Below are positions 33,390 to 42,549 of a stretch of 64,000 nucleotides of DNA, piece after piece. Source of the stretch: Candidatus Magnetominusculus dajiuhuensis (lineage in GTDB: Bacteria > Nitrospirota > Thermodesulfovibrionia > Thermodesulfovibrionales > Magnetobacteriaceae). The position numbers and the translations under genes are program-made. The DNA lies in the NCBI GenBank assembly GCA_015233465.1, contig JADFXP010000008.1:51099-115098 (forward strand). Reading direction: 5' to 3'. The notes under the pieces were generated by a model. That model was not told the origin of the DNA. It saw nothing but the letters and a program-made list of their open reading frames with translations, and did no database searches. Position 1 is the first letter of the stretch; each line of letters begins with the position of its first letter.

Positions 33390-33809
33390 TTAACGCCTCT
33401 TATTTTTAGTGCAGTTTATTGCAATATTATCTAAAATCCCATTTATCAATGAATATGATTCACTTGTTGAATATTTTTTTGCAATATCTACTGCCTCATT
33501 TATTGTTACTGCAACAGGTATATCACTTCTATATAATAACTCATAAGTTGATGCCCTGAGTATATTTCTATCTACTGCTGCTAATCTATCTATATCCCAG
33601 TTTAATGCCTTTGGATTTATAATAGAATCTATATGTTCAATATTATTAACTGTACCAAAAAATAAATCCATTATAAAATTAAGGGTATCTTCATTTAATC
33701 CCTTATCCTTCATCTCGTATTTTATCTCTATCTTATCTATGAGTTTACCTGTAAACTCATATTGAAAAAGCATCTGTAACACATATTCTCTTGCCTGCCT
33801 TCGTGTCAT
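33390..33809 (-). CDS. nusB: Transcription antitermination factor NusB
   Basis: A 139-residue all-helical NusB: it starts MTRRQAREYVLQMLFQYEF and ends with AVTINEAVDIAKKYSTSES, both family-typical. NusB binds boxA RNA with NusE during rRNA transcription. ribH lies 6 bases upstream, the frequent ribH-nusB arrangement. Confidence 0.95.
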   Translation of the reverse strand: MTRRQAREYVLQMLFQYEFTGKLIDKIEIKYEMKDKGLNEDTLNFIMDLFFGTVNNIEHIDSIINPKALNWDIDRLAAVDRNILRASTYELLYRSDIPVAVTINEAVDIAKKYSTSESYSLINGILDNIAINCTKNKRR

Positions 33810-33815
33810 AGTTTA

Positions 33816-34277
33816 TTAAATCTTTTTCATAAGATTCGCCATCTCAATTGCGGTTATAGCTGCATCCCAGCCCTTATTACCAGCCTTTGTGCCTGCACGC
33901 TCTATTGCCTGCTCTATATTCTCTGTTGTCAATATTCCAAATGACACCGGTATCCCTGTCTCAAGCCCTGCAATCGCCACACCTTTGGCTGCCTCAGATG
34001 CTATAAAATCAAAATGCGGAGTTGCACCCCTTATTATCGCAGCAAGTGTAATTACTGCATCATAACCCTTGCTCTCAGCAGCCTTTTTTGCTATCATCGG
34101 AACTTCAAATGAACCCGGCACTTTGATATGCGTAATATTCTCATCATCTGCGCCATGTCTTTTTAATGCGTCTAATGCGCCCTCTACTAAGCGGTTAACT
34201 ATAAAATCATTAAATCTTGACGATACAAGACAAAATTTCAACCCCTTAGCATCTAAATTTCCTTCCAATATCTTCAT
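33816..34277 (-). CDS. ribH: 6,7-dimethyl-8-ribityllumazine synthase
   Basis: A 153-residue lumazine synthase. It condenses ribulose-derived DHBP with the pyrimidine from RibA and RibD, giving the substrate for riboflavin synthase. Visible active-site segments are [35 protein letters not shown]-like [18 protein letters not shown] and [18 protein letters not shown] pair of inverted repeats separates it from ribBA. Confidence 0.96.
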   Translation of the reverse strand: MKILEGNLDAKGLKFCLVSSRFNDFIVNRLVEGALDALKRHGADDENITHIKVPGSFEVPMIAKKAAESKGYDAVITLAAIIRGATPHFDFIASEAAKGVAIAGLETGIPVSFGILTTENIEQAIERAGTKAGNKGWDAAITAIEMANLMKKI

Positions 34278-34287
34278 GTCTCTCCTT

Positions 34288-34348
34288 ATAACCTTATGAG
34301 GGTTTCACCCTCAAACTCCCAAAAGGGGACTCGTCCCCTTTACCCCAT
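34288..34348 (-). repeat. GC-rich double-hairpin repeat, copy 7
   Basis: Reverse copy with the arms GAGGGTT..ACCCTC and AAGGGGA/TCCCCTT. It faces copy 8 with 13 bases between them. Confidence 0.75.
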
Positions 34349-34361
34349 AATAGAAGATATA

Positions 34362-34427
34362 ATGGGTTCAAAGGGACGAATCCCTTTGCGAGGATTTTTA
34401 AGGGGCAGAGCCCCTTAAAGGGTTATT
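34362..34427 (+). repeat. GC-rich double-hairpin repeat, copy 8
   Basis: Forward copy, near consensus: AAAGGGACGAATCCCTTT and AAGGGGCAGAGCCCCTT. With copy 7 it makes an inverted doublet inside the riboflavin gene cluster, between ribBA and ribH. Confidence 0.85.
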
Positions 34428-35644
34428 TAAACTTTATTAAGCATATGTCCCAGTTTTTCTTTTTTTGTCTGCAGATAATGAATATTACTTTCTTGGGGTT
34501 TTATCTCAAGCGGCACTCTTTCAACAACCGTAATGCCGTAACCTTCAAGCCCTACAATCTTCTTTGGATTATTGGTTAAAAGCCGTAAATTCTTTACCCC
34601 AAGCGAAACAAGTATCTGCGCTCCAATTCCATAATCTCTTAGGTCTGCCTTAAAACCAAGTTTCAGATTTGCCTCAACCGTATCAAGACCGTTGTCTTGC
34701 AGTTCATAGGATTTGAATTTATTCGCAAGACCTATGCCTCTGCCTTCCTGTCTCATATATAATAAAATACCTCTGCCTTCTTTTTCAATCACTTCCATTG
34801 CCTTATCAAGCTGAGCGCCGCAATCACACCGCGCTGAACCAAGCACATCGCCTGTCAGGCACTCTGAATGCACCCTTACAAGTACAGGCTCATCTGTAGT
34901 GATATCGCCTTTAACAAGGGCTATATGAATATTATCATCTACCTTATTCTCAAAGGCATAGGCAGTGAATTCACCATTTTTTACAGTCGGCAGCTTTACC
35001 GCAGCCACACTATGCACTAATAATTCATGTTTAAGGCGATGCTGTATCAAGTCCTTTACTGTGACTATCTTAAGCCCATGTTTTTTTGAAAATTCCATTA
35101 ATTCAGGAACTCTTGACATTGTGCCGTCATCATTCATTATCTCACATATTACGCCGGCTGGATTTAATCCAGCAAGTTTTGACAGATCTACAGAACCTTC
35201 AGTCTGACCTGCGCGCTGAAGCACTCCGCCGGGCTTAGCCCTTAATGGAAATATATGACCTGGACGCGCTATATGCGACGGCCCCTTTTGAGGGTCTATA
35301 GCAGTTAAAATAGTTACTGCCCTGTCTTTAGCTGAAATCCCTGTTGTTACGCCTTCAATTGCCTCTATGGAAACAGTAAAATTTGTGCCGAATTTAGATG
35401 TATTTGAATCTGTCATCATCTGCAAATGAAGCTGATTAACTCGTTCTGGCGTAAGACTGAGACATATAAGCCCCCTGCCGTATTTAGCCATAAAATTAAT
35501 CGCCTCAGGAGTTACCTTTTCTGCTGCAATACATAGATCGCCTTCATTTTCCCTGTCCTCATCGTCTACTAATATTATCATCTTGCCGTCTTTTATGTCT
35601 TTTACTGCTTCTTGAATGGTATTAAATTTATACTTTGTATTCAT
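34427..35644 (-). CDS. ribBA: DHBP synthase / GTP cyclohydrolase II
   Basis: A 405-residue bifunctional RibBA. The N-terminal RibB domain has [18 protein letters not shown] and [20 protein letters not shown]. The C-terminal RibA domain starts near 205 with the zinc cysteines in [18 protein letters not shown] and the GTP-binding [15 protein letters not shown]. Both activities should be intact. It overlaps ribE by 4 bases. No ribD gene is present in the cluster, so the deaminase/reductase must be encoded elsewhere. Confidence 0.97.
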   Translation of the reverse strand: MNTKYKFNTIQEAVKDIKDGKMIILVDDEDRENEGDLCIAAEKVTPEAINFMAKYGRGLICLSLTPERVNQLHLQMMTDSNTSKFGTNFTVSIEAIEGVTTGISAKDRAVTILTAIDPQKGPSHIARPGHIFPLRAKPGGVLQRAGQTEGSVDLSKLAGLNPAGVICEIMNDDGTMSRVPELMEFSKKHGLKIVTVKDLIQHRLKHELLVHSVAAVKLPTVKNGEFTAYAFENKVDDNIHIALVKGDITTDEPVLVRVHSECLTGDVLGSARCDCGAQLDKAMEVIEKEGRGILLYMRQEGRGIGLANKFKSYELQDNGLDTVEANLKLGFKADLRDYGIGAQILVSLGVKNLRLLTNNPKKIVGLEGYGITVVERVPLEIKPQESNIHYLQTKKEKLGHMLNKV

Positions 35645-36297
35645 CTAATAAAACCTCTTTCGGTCAATTTATTTAATAACGTAGTATCATCAGATTTGCT
35701 CTGATTACTTACAAATTTCTCAACATATTTACCTAATATATCTGCCTCAAGATTTACCGTATCGCCAACCTTTTTATGGCTAAGGGTTGTAATCATAGAT
35801 GTATGAGGTATTATTACTATAGAAAACCCATCCCTTAAGACATCCACAACCGTTAGCCCTACTCCATCAACTGTAACTGAACCCTTTTTTATTATATATC
35901 TTAGTATATCACTAGGGGCGTTTATTTTCATTAAAATACTCTTACCCATATTATTAATTGAAGAAACAACGCCAATTCCATCTACATGACCAGAAACTAT
36001 GTGACCGCCAAACCTGCCGTTTGCACTCATTGCAGGTTCAAGATTTACATCTGTTCCAATATTCAGAGCGCCAATATTTGTGCTATTTAATGTCTCAAAT
36101 GAAACATCAAAAAATAGATTTGGACTTTGTATCTTAACTACTGTAAGACATATCCCATTTATAGAAATGCTGTCGCCAAGAGCAACCGCCACATCTTTAG
36201 AATATAATCCGCTGCAATTAACGCAGACTTGCGTCATTCCATTTTGAGTTTTTATGGAGACTATTACGCCAGTTGCTAATATTATACCAGTAAACAT
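35641..36297 (-). CDS. ribE: Riboflavin synthase alpha subunit
   Basis: A 218-residue riboflavin synthase (also called ribC in some nomenclatures). It has two similar barrel halves, starting [15 protein letters not shown] and [28 protein letters not shown] and [12 protein letters not shown] are the paired substrate-binding motifs. It dismutates two lumazines to riboflavin. Its stop overlaps the start of ribBA. Confidence 0.95.
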   Translation of the reverse strand: MFTGIILATGVIVSIKTQNGMTQVCVNCSGLYSKDVAVALGDSISINGICLTVVKIQSPNLFFDVSFETLNSTNIGALNIGTDVNLEPAMSANGRFGGHIVSGHVDGIGVVSSINNMGKSILMKINAPSDILRYIIKKGSVTVDGVGLTVVDVLRDGFSIVIIPHTSMITTLSHKKVGDTVNLEADILGKYVEKFVSNQSKSDDTTLLNKLTERGFIR

Positions 36298-36300
36298 AGA

Positions 36301-36651
36301 TTACTTTATTAGATTTATATTACGTGTGATTTTATACACAGGATGTCCAAATATATCTATTATATCGTCCCACTTCATTTCTACAGTTACTCTGGGATTA
36401 TCTGGTTCTTTTGTTACAATTAGGTTTTTTATATCGAGCGGAATTTTATCATCTATTGCTGTTTGATATATCTTTTGCTGCATTTCTTCTTGTGATAATT
36501 CACGGGACATAATACTGCCTGTGTCTATTTTCATAGAATATGCCCTGTAATAAGGCGCTGCCAGCTTAAACCCTGCATAAAATATAATTACAATAATTAA
36601 TATTGTTATAAATGATCCAACAGACCCTCTTTGATCCATAATTTTTCTCAT
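36301..36651 (-). CDS. DUF4845-like single-pass membrane protein
   Basis: 116 residues. One membrane helix (about residues 13-30, GSFITILIIVIIFYAGFKLA) is followed by an extracytoplasmic domain with TVEMKWDDIIDIFGHPVYK. A DUF4845-type protein is common next to lepB, and its function is unknown. It overlaps lepB by 4 bases and ribE follows after 3 bases, so it belongs to the lepA-lepB-rib transcript. Confidence 0.72.
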   Translation of the reverse strand: MRKIMDQRGSVGSFITILIIVIIFYAGFKLAAPYYRAYSMKIDTGSIMSRELSQEEMQQKIYQTAIDDKIPLDIKNLIVTKEPDNPRVTVEMKWDDIIDIFGHPVYKITRNINLIK

Positions 36652-37277
36652 TTTATCAACCTTCCTATTCTGTTAAACCGTACCCAACTAGTGTCACTGT
36701 CCCATGACCAATACATTATAACAGCCTCGCCTCTAACCTGATTAAGGTCAACAAATCCCCAAAAACGGCTGTCAAGACTGTGGTCTCTATTGTCTCCCAT
36801 GACAAAAAGTTTACCTTTTGGAACTGTTACAGGCCCAAACTCATCCCTTGGACCAAGGGCTTTATCCATTAATTCCTTTTCAGTATATTGAGCATATTTT
36901 TCATCATGTGTCTTGCCGTTTACATAAAGTACCTTATCTTTTACCTCAATAATATCGCCTTCTTTGCCAATTACTCGTTTTATAAAATCCCTTGATTCGT
37001 CTTCTGGATATTTGAAGACTATTACGTCTCCCCTTTCAGGATTTCTGAAGGCGAGATATTTCTTATCTGTAAAAGGAATACTTAAACCAAATATAAACTT
37101 ATTTACCAATATATGATCTCCCACTAATAGGGTAGGAATCATTGAACCAGAAGGTATTTTATATGCCTGAATGACAAATGACCTTAGAATCATAGCAAGT
37201 ATTAGGGCATAGACAATCGCCTCAATATACTCTCTCAGCTTGCTTTTATGTTTAGTAGTACCCATTGGTTTAATCAT
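36648..37277 (-). CDS. lepB: Signal peptidase I
   Basis: A 209-residue inner-membrane serine protease that removes signal peptides. A single N-terminal membrane helix (about 13-32) is followed by the Ser nucleophile in KIPSGSMIPTLLVGD, the Lys base in ESRDFIKRVIG and the conserved GDNRDHSLDSRFWG. lepA ends one base upstream, the classical lepA-lepB pair. Confidence 0.96.
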   Translation of the reverse strand: MIKPMGTTKHKSKLREYIEAIVYALILAMILRSFVIQAYKIPSGSMIPTLLVGDHILVNKFIFGLSIPFTDKKYLAFRNPERGDVIVFKYPEDESRDFIKRVIGKEGDIIEVKDKVLYVNGKTHDEKYAQYTEKELMDKALGPRDEFGPVTVPKGKLFVMGDNRDHSLDSRFWGFVDLNQVRGEAVIMYWSWDSDTSWVRFNRIGRLIK

Positions 37278-37278
37278 A

Positions 37279-39060
37279 TTATTCAGTCCTCACAACAGCC
37301 ATAAAGGCCTCTTGAGGGATCTCAACTTTGCCAATTTGCTTCATTTTTTTCTTGCCCTCCTTTTGTTTTTGTAAGAGTTTATTTTTTCTTGTTACATCGC
37401 CGCCATAGAGCTTTGCAGTAACGTCTTTTCTATAAGGCTTAACGGATTCTCTTGCTATAATCTTGCTGCCAATTGCTGCCTGTATTGCTACCTCAAACAT
37501 CTGACGATGTATTGCCTTTCTAAGATTTTCAGTTATCTGACGCCCCTTATGATACGATTTATCCTTATGCACAATTGCTGAAAGGGCATCAATAGGCTCT
37601 CCATTGATTAATATATCAAGTTTTACAAGGCTTGAGACCTGATACCCTGCAAACTCATAATCCAAAGAGGCATATCCTTTAGAACTGGATTTTAACTTAT
37701 CATAAAAATCCCATAATATCTCATTCATAGGAAGTTGATATACAACCATTACCCTATCCTTACCGAAATAAGAGAATTCCTTTTGAGTGCCGCGTTTCTC
37801 TTGACACAATTGAAGGATATTCCCAATAAATTGCTCTGGGACAAAGATAGTTGCCTTAATAAACGGCTCTTCAATCTGCTCATAATGGGCTGGCAGTAAG
37901 GTTGGATTGTCAATACTGATAACATCGCCATTAGTACATGTCACTCTGTATACAACTGTAGGGGCTGTGCTGATAAGGGATAGATCAAACTCCCGCTCAA
38001 GGCGTTCCTTGATTATCTCCATATGGAGAAGTCCTAAAAATCCGCATCTAAATCCAAGTGCAAGTGCAGTAGAGGTTTCTGGTTCATATTTAAATGATGA
38101 ATCGTTTAGACTTAGTTTTTCCAGGGCCTCTCTAAGTTCATTATAACGATGTCCTTCTGTAGGATAAAGCCCGCAAAACACCATTGGCTTCATATGTTTA
38201 TAGCCTGCAAGCGCTTCAACAGTCCTGTTATTTTTATCTATTATTGTATCGCCAACCTTTGTATCAGTGACAGTGCGAATATTGGCAACAACCATTCCAA
38301 CGTCTCCGCTTCTTAATTCATCCACAGTGAGGATTTTAGGGGTCAAGACACAAACCTCACCAACATCAAATTCCTTTTGATTAGACACTATAACAATCTG
38401 CATACCCGGCTTTATCACTCCGTCAAATACCCTTACCATAACGACAACGCCTTTATAATTATCAAACCAAGAATCAAATATCAGGGCTCTTAGAGGTTTA
38501 TGATCATTATTTTGTGGAGGAGGAATCTTTTTGACAATTGCATCAAGGGTCTCTTTGATACCAATCCCTGTCTTTGCTGAAACCAATAATACATCCGAGC
38601 AGTCAATGCCTAAGATATCTTCAATCTGCTGTTTAACAACTTCAACCTGCGCCTGAGGTAGATCAATCTTGTTGATAACAGGAATGAGTTCGAGGTTATT
38701 TTCAATGGCAAGATAGGTATTAGCAACGGTCTGAGCCTCAACGCCCTGAGTAGCGTCAACGACTAAAAGCGCGCCCTCACAGGATGCAAGCGACCGTGAT
38801 ACCTCGTATGAAAAATCCACGTGTCCTGGGGTATCAATGAGATTGAGCATGTATTTTTTGCCGTCATCAGTTTGGTGAATGATTCTAACAGCATGAGCCT
38901 TAATGGTAATGCCGCGTTCTTGTTCTAAATCCATAGAATCAAGAACTTGTTTTGTAATCTCTTTTTTTTCCAGTGCGCCTGTAGTTTCCAAAAACCTGTC
39001 TGCGAGTGTTGATTTACCGTGGTCAATATGAGCAATAATTGAAAAATTTCTTTTTTCCAT
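37279..39060 (-). CDS. lepA: Elongation factor 4 (back-translocase)
   Basis: A 593-residue translational GTPase. G1 is [15 protein letters not shown], the switch region is [15 protein letters not shown]3 is DTPGHVDF, G4 is NKIDLP and G5 is SAKTG. The C-terminal LepA-specific domain with [20 protein letters not shown] is complete. First gene of the lepA-lepB-DUF4845-ribE-ribBA-ribH-nusB run on the minus strand. Confidence 0.97.
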   Translation of the reverse strand: MEKRNFSIIAHIDHGKSTLADRFLETTGALEKKEITKQVLDSMDLEQERGITIKAHAVRIIHQTDDGKKYMLNLIDTPGHVDFSYEVSRSLASCEGALLVVDATQGVEAQTVANTYLAIENNLELIPVINKIDLPQAQVEVVKQQIEDILGIDCSDVLLVSAKTGIGIKETLDAIVKKIPPPQNNDHKPLRALIFDSWFDNYKGVVVMVRVFDGVIKPGMQIVIVSNQKEFDVGEVCVLTPKILTVDELRSGDVGMVVANIRTVTDTKVGDTIIDKNNRTVEALAGYKHMKPMVFCGLYPTEGHRYNELREALEKLSLNDSSFKYEPETSTALALGFRCGFLGLLHMEIIKERLEREFDLSLISTAPTVVYRVTCTNGDVISIDNPTLLPAHYEQIEEPFIKATIFVPEQFIGNILQLCQEKRGTQKEFSYFGKDRVMVVYQLPMNEILWDFYDKLKSSSKGYASLDYEFAGYQVSSLVKLDILINGEPIDALSAIVHKDKSYHKGRQITENLRKAIHRQMFEVAIQAAIGSKIIARESVKPYRKDVTAKLYGGDVTRKNKLLQKQKEGKKKMKQIGKVEIPQEAFMAVVRTE

Positions 39061-39214
39061 ATATATAATATTCTTTCCTTTGATGCCTTACTGGGTTTGA
39101 GATGTAATCCCAATGTTTTTCCTTAACCTTTATTTCACTAATATCATTAACCTATATAATAAACGAAAATGGGTTTAAAATACAAATTTAAGAAAAAATC
39201 TTTTAAATAACAAT

Positions 39215-39249
39215 TTTTAACTTTTAACTTTTAACTTTTAACTTTTAAC
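39215..39249. repeat. Heptamer array, five TTTTAAC units
   Basis: Five perfect copies of TTTTAAC just upstream of the tRNA-Ala gene. This is a second short heptamer array of unrelated sequence from the one at 18411. The surrounding 39061-39265 is AT-rich and otherwise empty, apart from a degenerate repeat fragment near 39080-39115. Confidence 0.9.
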
Positions 39250-39265
39250 TGTTATATTAACAGAT

Positions 39266-39338
<73 letters not shown>

Positions 39339-39384
39339 CTTAAATTTTCTTTAACTATTAAACCCTTGATAATAGAGGAATAAA

Positions 39385-39831
39385 ATGCAGCCTAATAAAA
39401 TCTTTACTATAGGTTATGAAGGTTCAACTATTGATGAATTTATCAAAAGGTTAAATGGACAAGGAATAGATACTCTTATTGATATAAGAGAAATTGCTTC
39501 AAGTCGTAATAGAAATTTTTCAAAAACAAAATTCCATGAACACCTTCAAGCAGCAGGCATAAATTACATCCACATTCGTAAACTTGGAAGTCCAAAAAAG
39601 ATGCGAGATAAACTTCATAAAGATAACAATTATGATTCTTTCTTTGATGAATACCTTCAATACCTTAATACAATTGAAGATGACTTAAATAAACTATACG
39701 AAGATGTAATAACCAAAAATATCAGTTGTTTAATGTGTATGGAACGTGATCATTTTAAATGTCATAGACAAGTCGTTGCAAAAAAAATTCAAGAAATTGA
39801 TGGTAATGGATTAATTATTAAGAATATATAA
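39385..39831 (+). CDS. DUF488-family protein
   Basis: A 148-residue soluble protein with the family features FTIGYEGSTIDEFI, LIDIREIASSRNRNFSK and the cysteine segment CLMCMERDHFKCHRQVVAKK. DUF488 proteins are widespread and uncharacterised. AGAGGAAT lies before the ATG. The next gene begins within 6 bases of the stop and the two commonly occur together, so a joint function is likely but not known to me. Confidence 0.85.
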   Translation: MQPNKIFTIGYEGSTIDEFIKRLNGQGIDTLIDIREIASSRNRNFSKTKFHEHLQAAGINYIHIRKLGSPKKMRDKLHKDNNYDSFFDEYLQYLNTIEDDLNKLYEDVITKNISCLMCMERDHFKCHRQVVAKKIQEIDGNGLIIKNI

Positions 39832-39836
39832 ATAAT

Positions 39837-40646
39837 TTGAAATTGAAGGGGGGAACAAAAAAAGTATTAATAACTGTTAAGACTTATCCAAACCCAAGTA
39901 CAAAATACGAAGAAACTGTATGCGTTGCAGGCATTGACCTCAGTACTGGAAAATGGATACGACTTTATCCAATCACATATAGAGATTTAGACGATAATCA
40001 AAAATTTAAAAAATATTGCATTATTGAGGTTAATGTAAAGAAGGCTAACAATGATCACAGGCCAGAAAGTTATAAAGTTGATACTGATAGCATTAAGATA
40101 ATAAAATGCTATGATACTAAAAAGGGATGGAAAGATCGAAAACAGTTTATACTACCAGCTAAATCTCCTTCATTTTGCGATATTTTAGAACAGAGTATTC
40201 AGCATGATGTCTCTTTAGGCATGTTTAAACCTCACAACATTAATTTTGAATATAAAAAAGCAAAACCTAAAGATCAAATAAAAAGAGAAGCAGCTTATGC
40301 TAAGGGTAGATTATTTAATAAACCTAAGGAGCCCATTGAAACTATCCCTTATGATTTCCGCTATGATTTCTACTGCCTTGAAAAAAATGATTGTCCTGGA
40401 CATAACCTTATGATCATTGACTGGGAGATAGGTCAAGCATACAGAAAATGGCGATCCCTTTATCCTAATGAATCCATATTGATGAACAAATTCAAAGAAA
40501 AATGGATCAATGAATTTTGTTCTATAGATAGAGATACATATTTTATAGTAGGAAATACTCAAAGATTTAGGCATAAATCTTTTATGGTACTTGGTGTCTT
40601 TTATCCACCTTTAGAAAAAACTTCAAAAAATCTACGGCTCTTCTAA
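39837..40646 (+). CDS. Uncharacterised protein paired with DUF488
   Basis: 269 residues, soluble, no recognised catalytic motif. The N-terminus has KKVLITVKTYPNPSTKYEE and AGIDLSTGKWIRLYPI. The C-terminus has FIVGNTQRFRHKSFMVLGVF. I recall this kind of protein following DUF488 genes in many bacteria. The start is uncertain: the frame has only TTG codons near the start (39837 and 39843), and a GGGGGG tract lies after, not before, them. The family start would fall around the KKVLITV residues, where no standard start codon exists. Confidence 0.72.
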   Translation: MKLKGGTKKVLITVKTYPNPSTKYEETVCVAGIDLSTGKWIRLYPITYRDLDDNQKFKKYCIIEVNVKKANNDHRPESYKVDTDSIKIIKCYDTKKGWKDRKQFILPAKSPSFCDILEQSIQHDVSLGMFKPHNINFEYKKAKPKDQIKREAAYAKGRLFNKPKEPIETIPYDFRYDFYCLEKNDCPGHNLMIIDWEIGQAYRKWRSLYPNESILMNKFKEKWINEFCSIDRDTYFIVGNTQRFRHKSFMVLGVFYPPLEKTSKNLRLF

Positions 40647-40662
40647 TAACCAACAATCTATA

Positions 40663-40686
40663 GGGGCAGACCAACTTGTCTGCCCC
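40663..40686. repeat. GGGGCAGAC/GTCTGCCCC hairpin
   Basis: A perfect 9-bp stem around CAACTT, member of the second repeat family. It lies 17 bases after the stop of the DUF488-partner gene, convergent with the caspase-DUF1566 gene. The remaining gap to 40882 shows nothing else. Confidence 0.75.
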
Positions 40687-40882
40687 GGTCAAATACAAAT
40701 CAATTAATTCGTTTCTACAGTAATCGCTTTTCACCTGCATTAGCCATTCATATTGAGATCATCCAAGATAAATAAAATCAAGATGAAAACGAAGATTTCC
40801 CATGACTAAAACCCAACAAACATTTATTCCTTATTTATAAATATAAAAATAGAGGATTATTCATTAGTAAAGTGTGATAAAA

Positions 40883-42427
40883 TTATCTTCCACTTCGGAC
40901 AGGCCTAACCCCAAGATTAAAACATCTGTCCTTAGGAGTATCAAGGGCAAGCCCTGTATGAAAGCCTACAGGACGAGCGCAGCATGCACCAGATTCCTCT
41001 GATGACCAATACCCATGCGCCCCTCCGCTTGCAAATATCAGATCTATATATATTGCATCACCGCTAAAATCCTTATTAGTCTTAGATTGTTCATATAACT
41101 CTCTTAATTCCTTAACAGTAGGCAGCCTCCAGTCACTATATCCTCCTGTTTTTAATCCCTTTACATAACTCTTTGACATATTCCAGTCAAGACATTTTCC
41201 CAAGTCTGCAAAACTATCTAACCTTCCCCACATTAAACCAGATCTCGTATCAGTTATCGTTCCATCTTCATTATCTATATAACGACCATCTGTTGATGGC
41301 CTTCCCTGCTTTTTAGGTGGAGGTGGCACAGTTATTGTTTCTGCAGGTTTAGAAGATGTTATTTGTGGTGGATTATTCGTTTGTTGACTGGACGGCTGAG
41401 GTTTTTCAAGCTGTCTCATCTTTAAACGCGCAGATACAGCAAGAGAACTGTTAGGAAATGCAGTTATAAACTCCTTAAAATCTTGCGGGTCTTTTGAGTC
41501 CTTTATCGCAGCCCACGCCTCAGTTTCAGCATCATAACCCTTTTGAGGCGTTAACGAGGCTGATTCAGAAACAGTTGATGGTTTAACATTAGTGTCTATC
41601 TTGAAATAAAACTCCCCTGTTATCGAAGTTGATTCCCATGGAGTCTGTTGATCATGTGATATACTTTTTACAGATTCCCGCACTCCTTTAAACATCTGCT
41701 CTATCTGAAGCCCAGGTTTTTCCATATTCTTAATCAATTCCTGCGTATAAAGTCCATTTTGCCCATCTCCATCGCTTGCTACTGACCCTGGAGATGTTGC
41801 ATAGGCAATATACGTACCTTCTGGCGCCTTCATCTGAGCAAGCCCGCCTCCTCCAGCAGACCTAAAACCCTTAAAAGGATTATCTCGGCATGCGTCAAGG
41901 ATTACTATATTTAAACGATTTTTTGCATAAGCCATATTCTCAAGCACAATGTTTGCATTAATTGCCTCTGGGTCTACGTCCTTTTCAGAATGAACGTCTG
42001 CATCAACAGGAATTAAATAATTTTCGCCTTTAATCTGAATCCCATGTCCTGCAAAATAAAATAACCCAACGCCCCCATTACTTATCTCATCGCCAAATTG
42101 TGATATAATTTTTCTCATATCCTTTTGAGTTAAATTAAACCCAGATATTACCTTAAAATTTAGACCCTTTAACACACTTGCCATTGCTTGAGCATCATTT
42201 ACTGGATTTCTAAGTTTCTTAATATTTTTATAGTCCCCATTGCCTATTACAAGGGCTACTCGTTTTTCACTGACCATTGCCTTTAACTCAATAGAACGAT
42301 TATCAGATGTTTGAGCGTTATCTATAGTATTTTTTAAAGGTTTTTTAGTCTTTGCGTAAACTAAAGGAGTTATATTAAAAATAAATAAGATTAGAACAAT
42401 GATAAATATTTTGATTGATTTATACAT
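40883..42427 (-). CDS. Exported caspase-like protein with C-terminal DUF1566 (Lcl) domain
   Basis: 514 residues. A signal peptide or anchor (about 1-26, ending PLVYAKT) is followed by a caspase domain from about 55 (KRVALVIGNGDYKNIKKLRN) with His128 (FAGHGIQI) and Cys180 (ILDACRDNPF), both catalytic residues present. After a Pro/Gln/Ser-rich linker (about 340-385) comes a DUF1566 domain with YIDNEDGTITDTRSGLMW, GGYSDWRLPTVKELREL and YWSSEESG, a fold seen in surface proteins. It may be a secreted peptidase with a carbohydrate- or surface-binding tail (inference). It is the second caspase-family gene in the window. Confidence 0.87.
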   Translation of the reverse strand: MYKSIKIFIIVLILFIFNITPLVYAKTKKPLKNTIDNAQTSDNRSIELKAMVSEKRVALVIGNGDYKNIKKLRNPVNDAQAMASVLKGLNFKVISGFNLTQKDMRKIISQFGDEISNGGVGLFYFAGHGIQIKGENYLIPVDADVHSEKDVDPEAINANIVLENMAYAKNRLNIVILDACRDNPFKGFRSAGGGGLAQMKAPEGTYIAYATSPGSVASDGDGQNGLYTQELIKNMEKPGLQIEQMFKGVRESVKSISHDQQTPWESTSITGEFYFKIDTNVKPSTVSESASLTPQKGYDAETEAWAAIKDSKDPQDFKEFITAFPNSSLAVSARLKMRQLEKPQPSSQQTNNPPQITSSKPAETITVPPPPKKQGRPSTDGRYIDNEDGTITDTRSGLMWGRLDSFADLGKCLDWNMSKSYVKGLKTGGYSDWRLPTVKELRELYEQSKTNKDFSGDAIYIDLIFASGGAHGYWSSEESGACCARPVGFHTGLALDTPKDRCFNLGVRPVRSGR

Positions 42428-42477
42428 AAGAAAACTTCTCCAATAAGCAAATATAAAACTTGTTGTAGATAAAATAC

Positions 42478-42525
42478 AAAACCCTTTTCAAGAAGTTTTC
42501 AAAAAATCTTTAAAAAGGGTTTTTT
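42478..42525 (-). terminator. Hairpin between actin-like and caspase genes
   Basis: AAAACCCTTTT (42478-42488) pairs perfectly with AAAAGGGTTTT (42513-42523) around a 24-base loop. It probably ends the actin-like transcript, which runs on the minus strand. A longer T-run is on the plus strand. Confidence 0.45.
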
Positions 42526-42549
42526 ATATATATTATATATTATCTTAAA

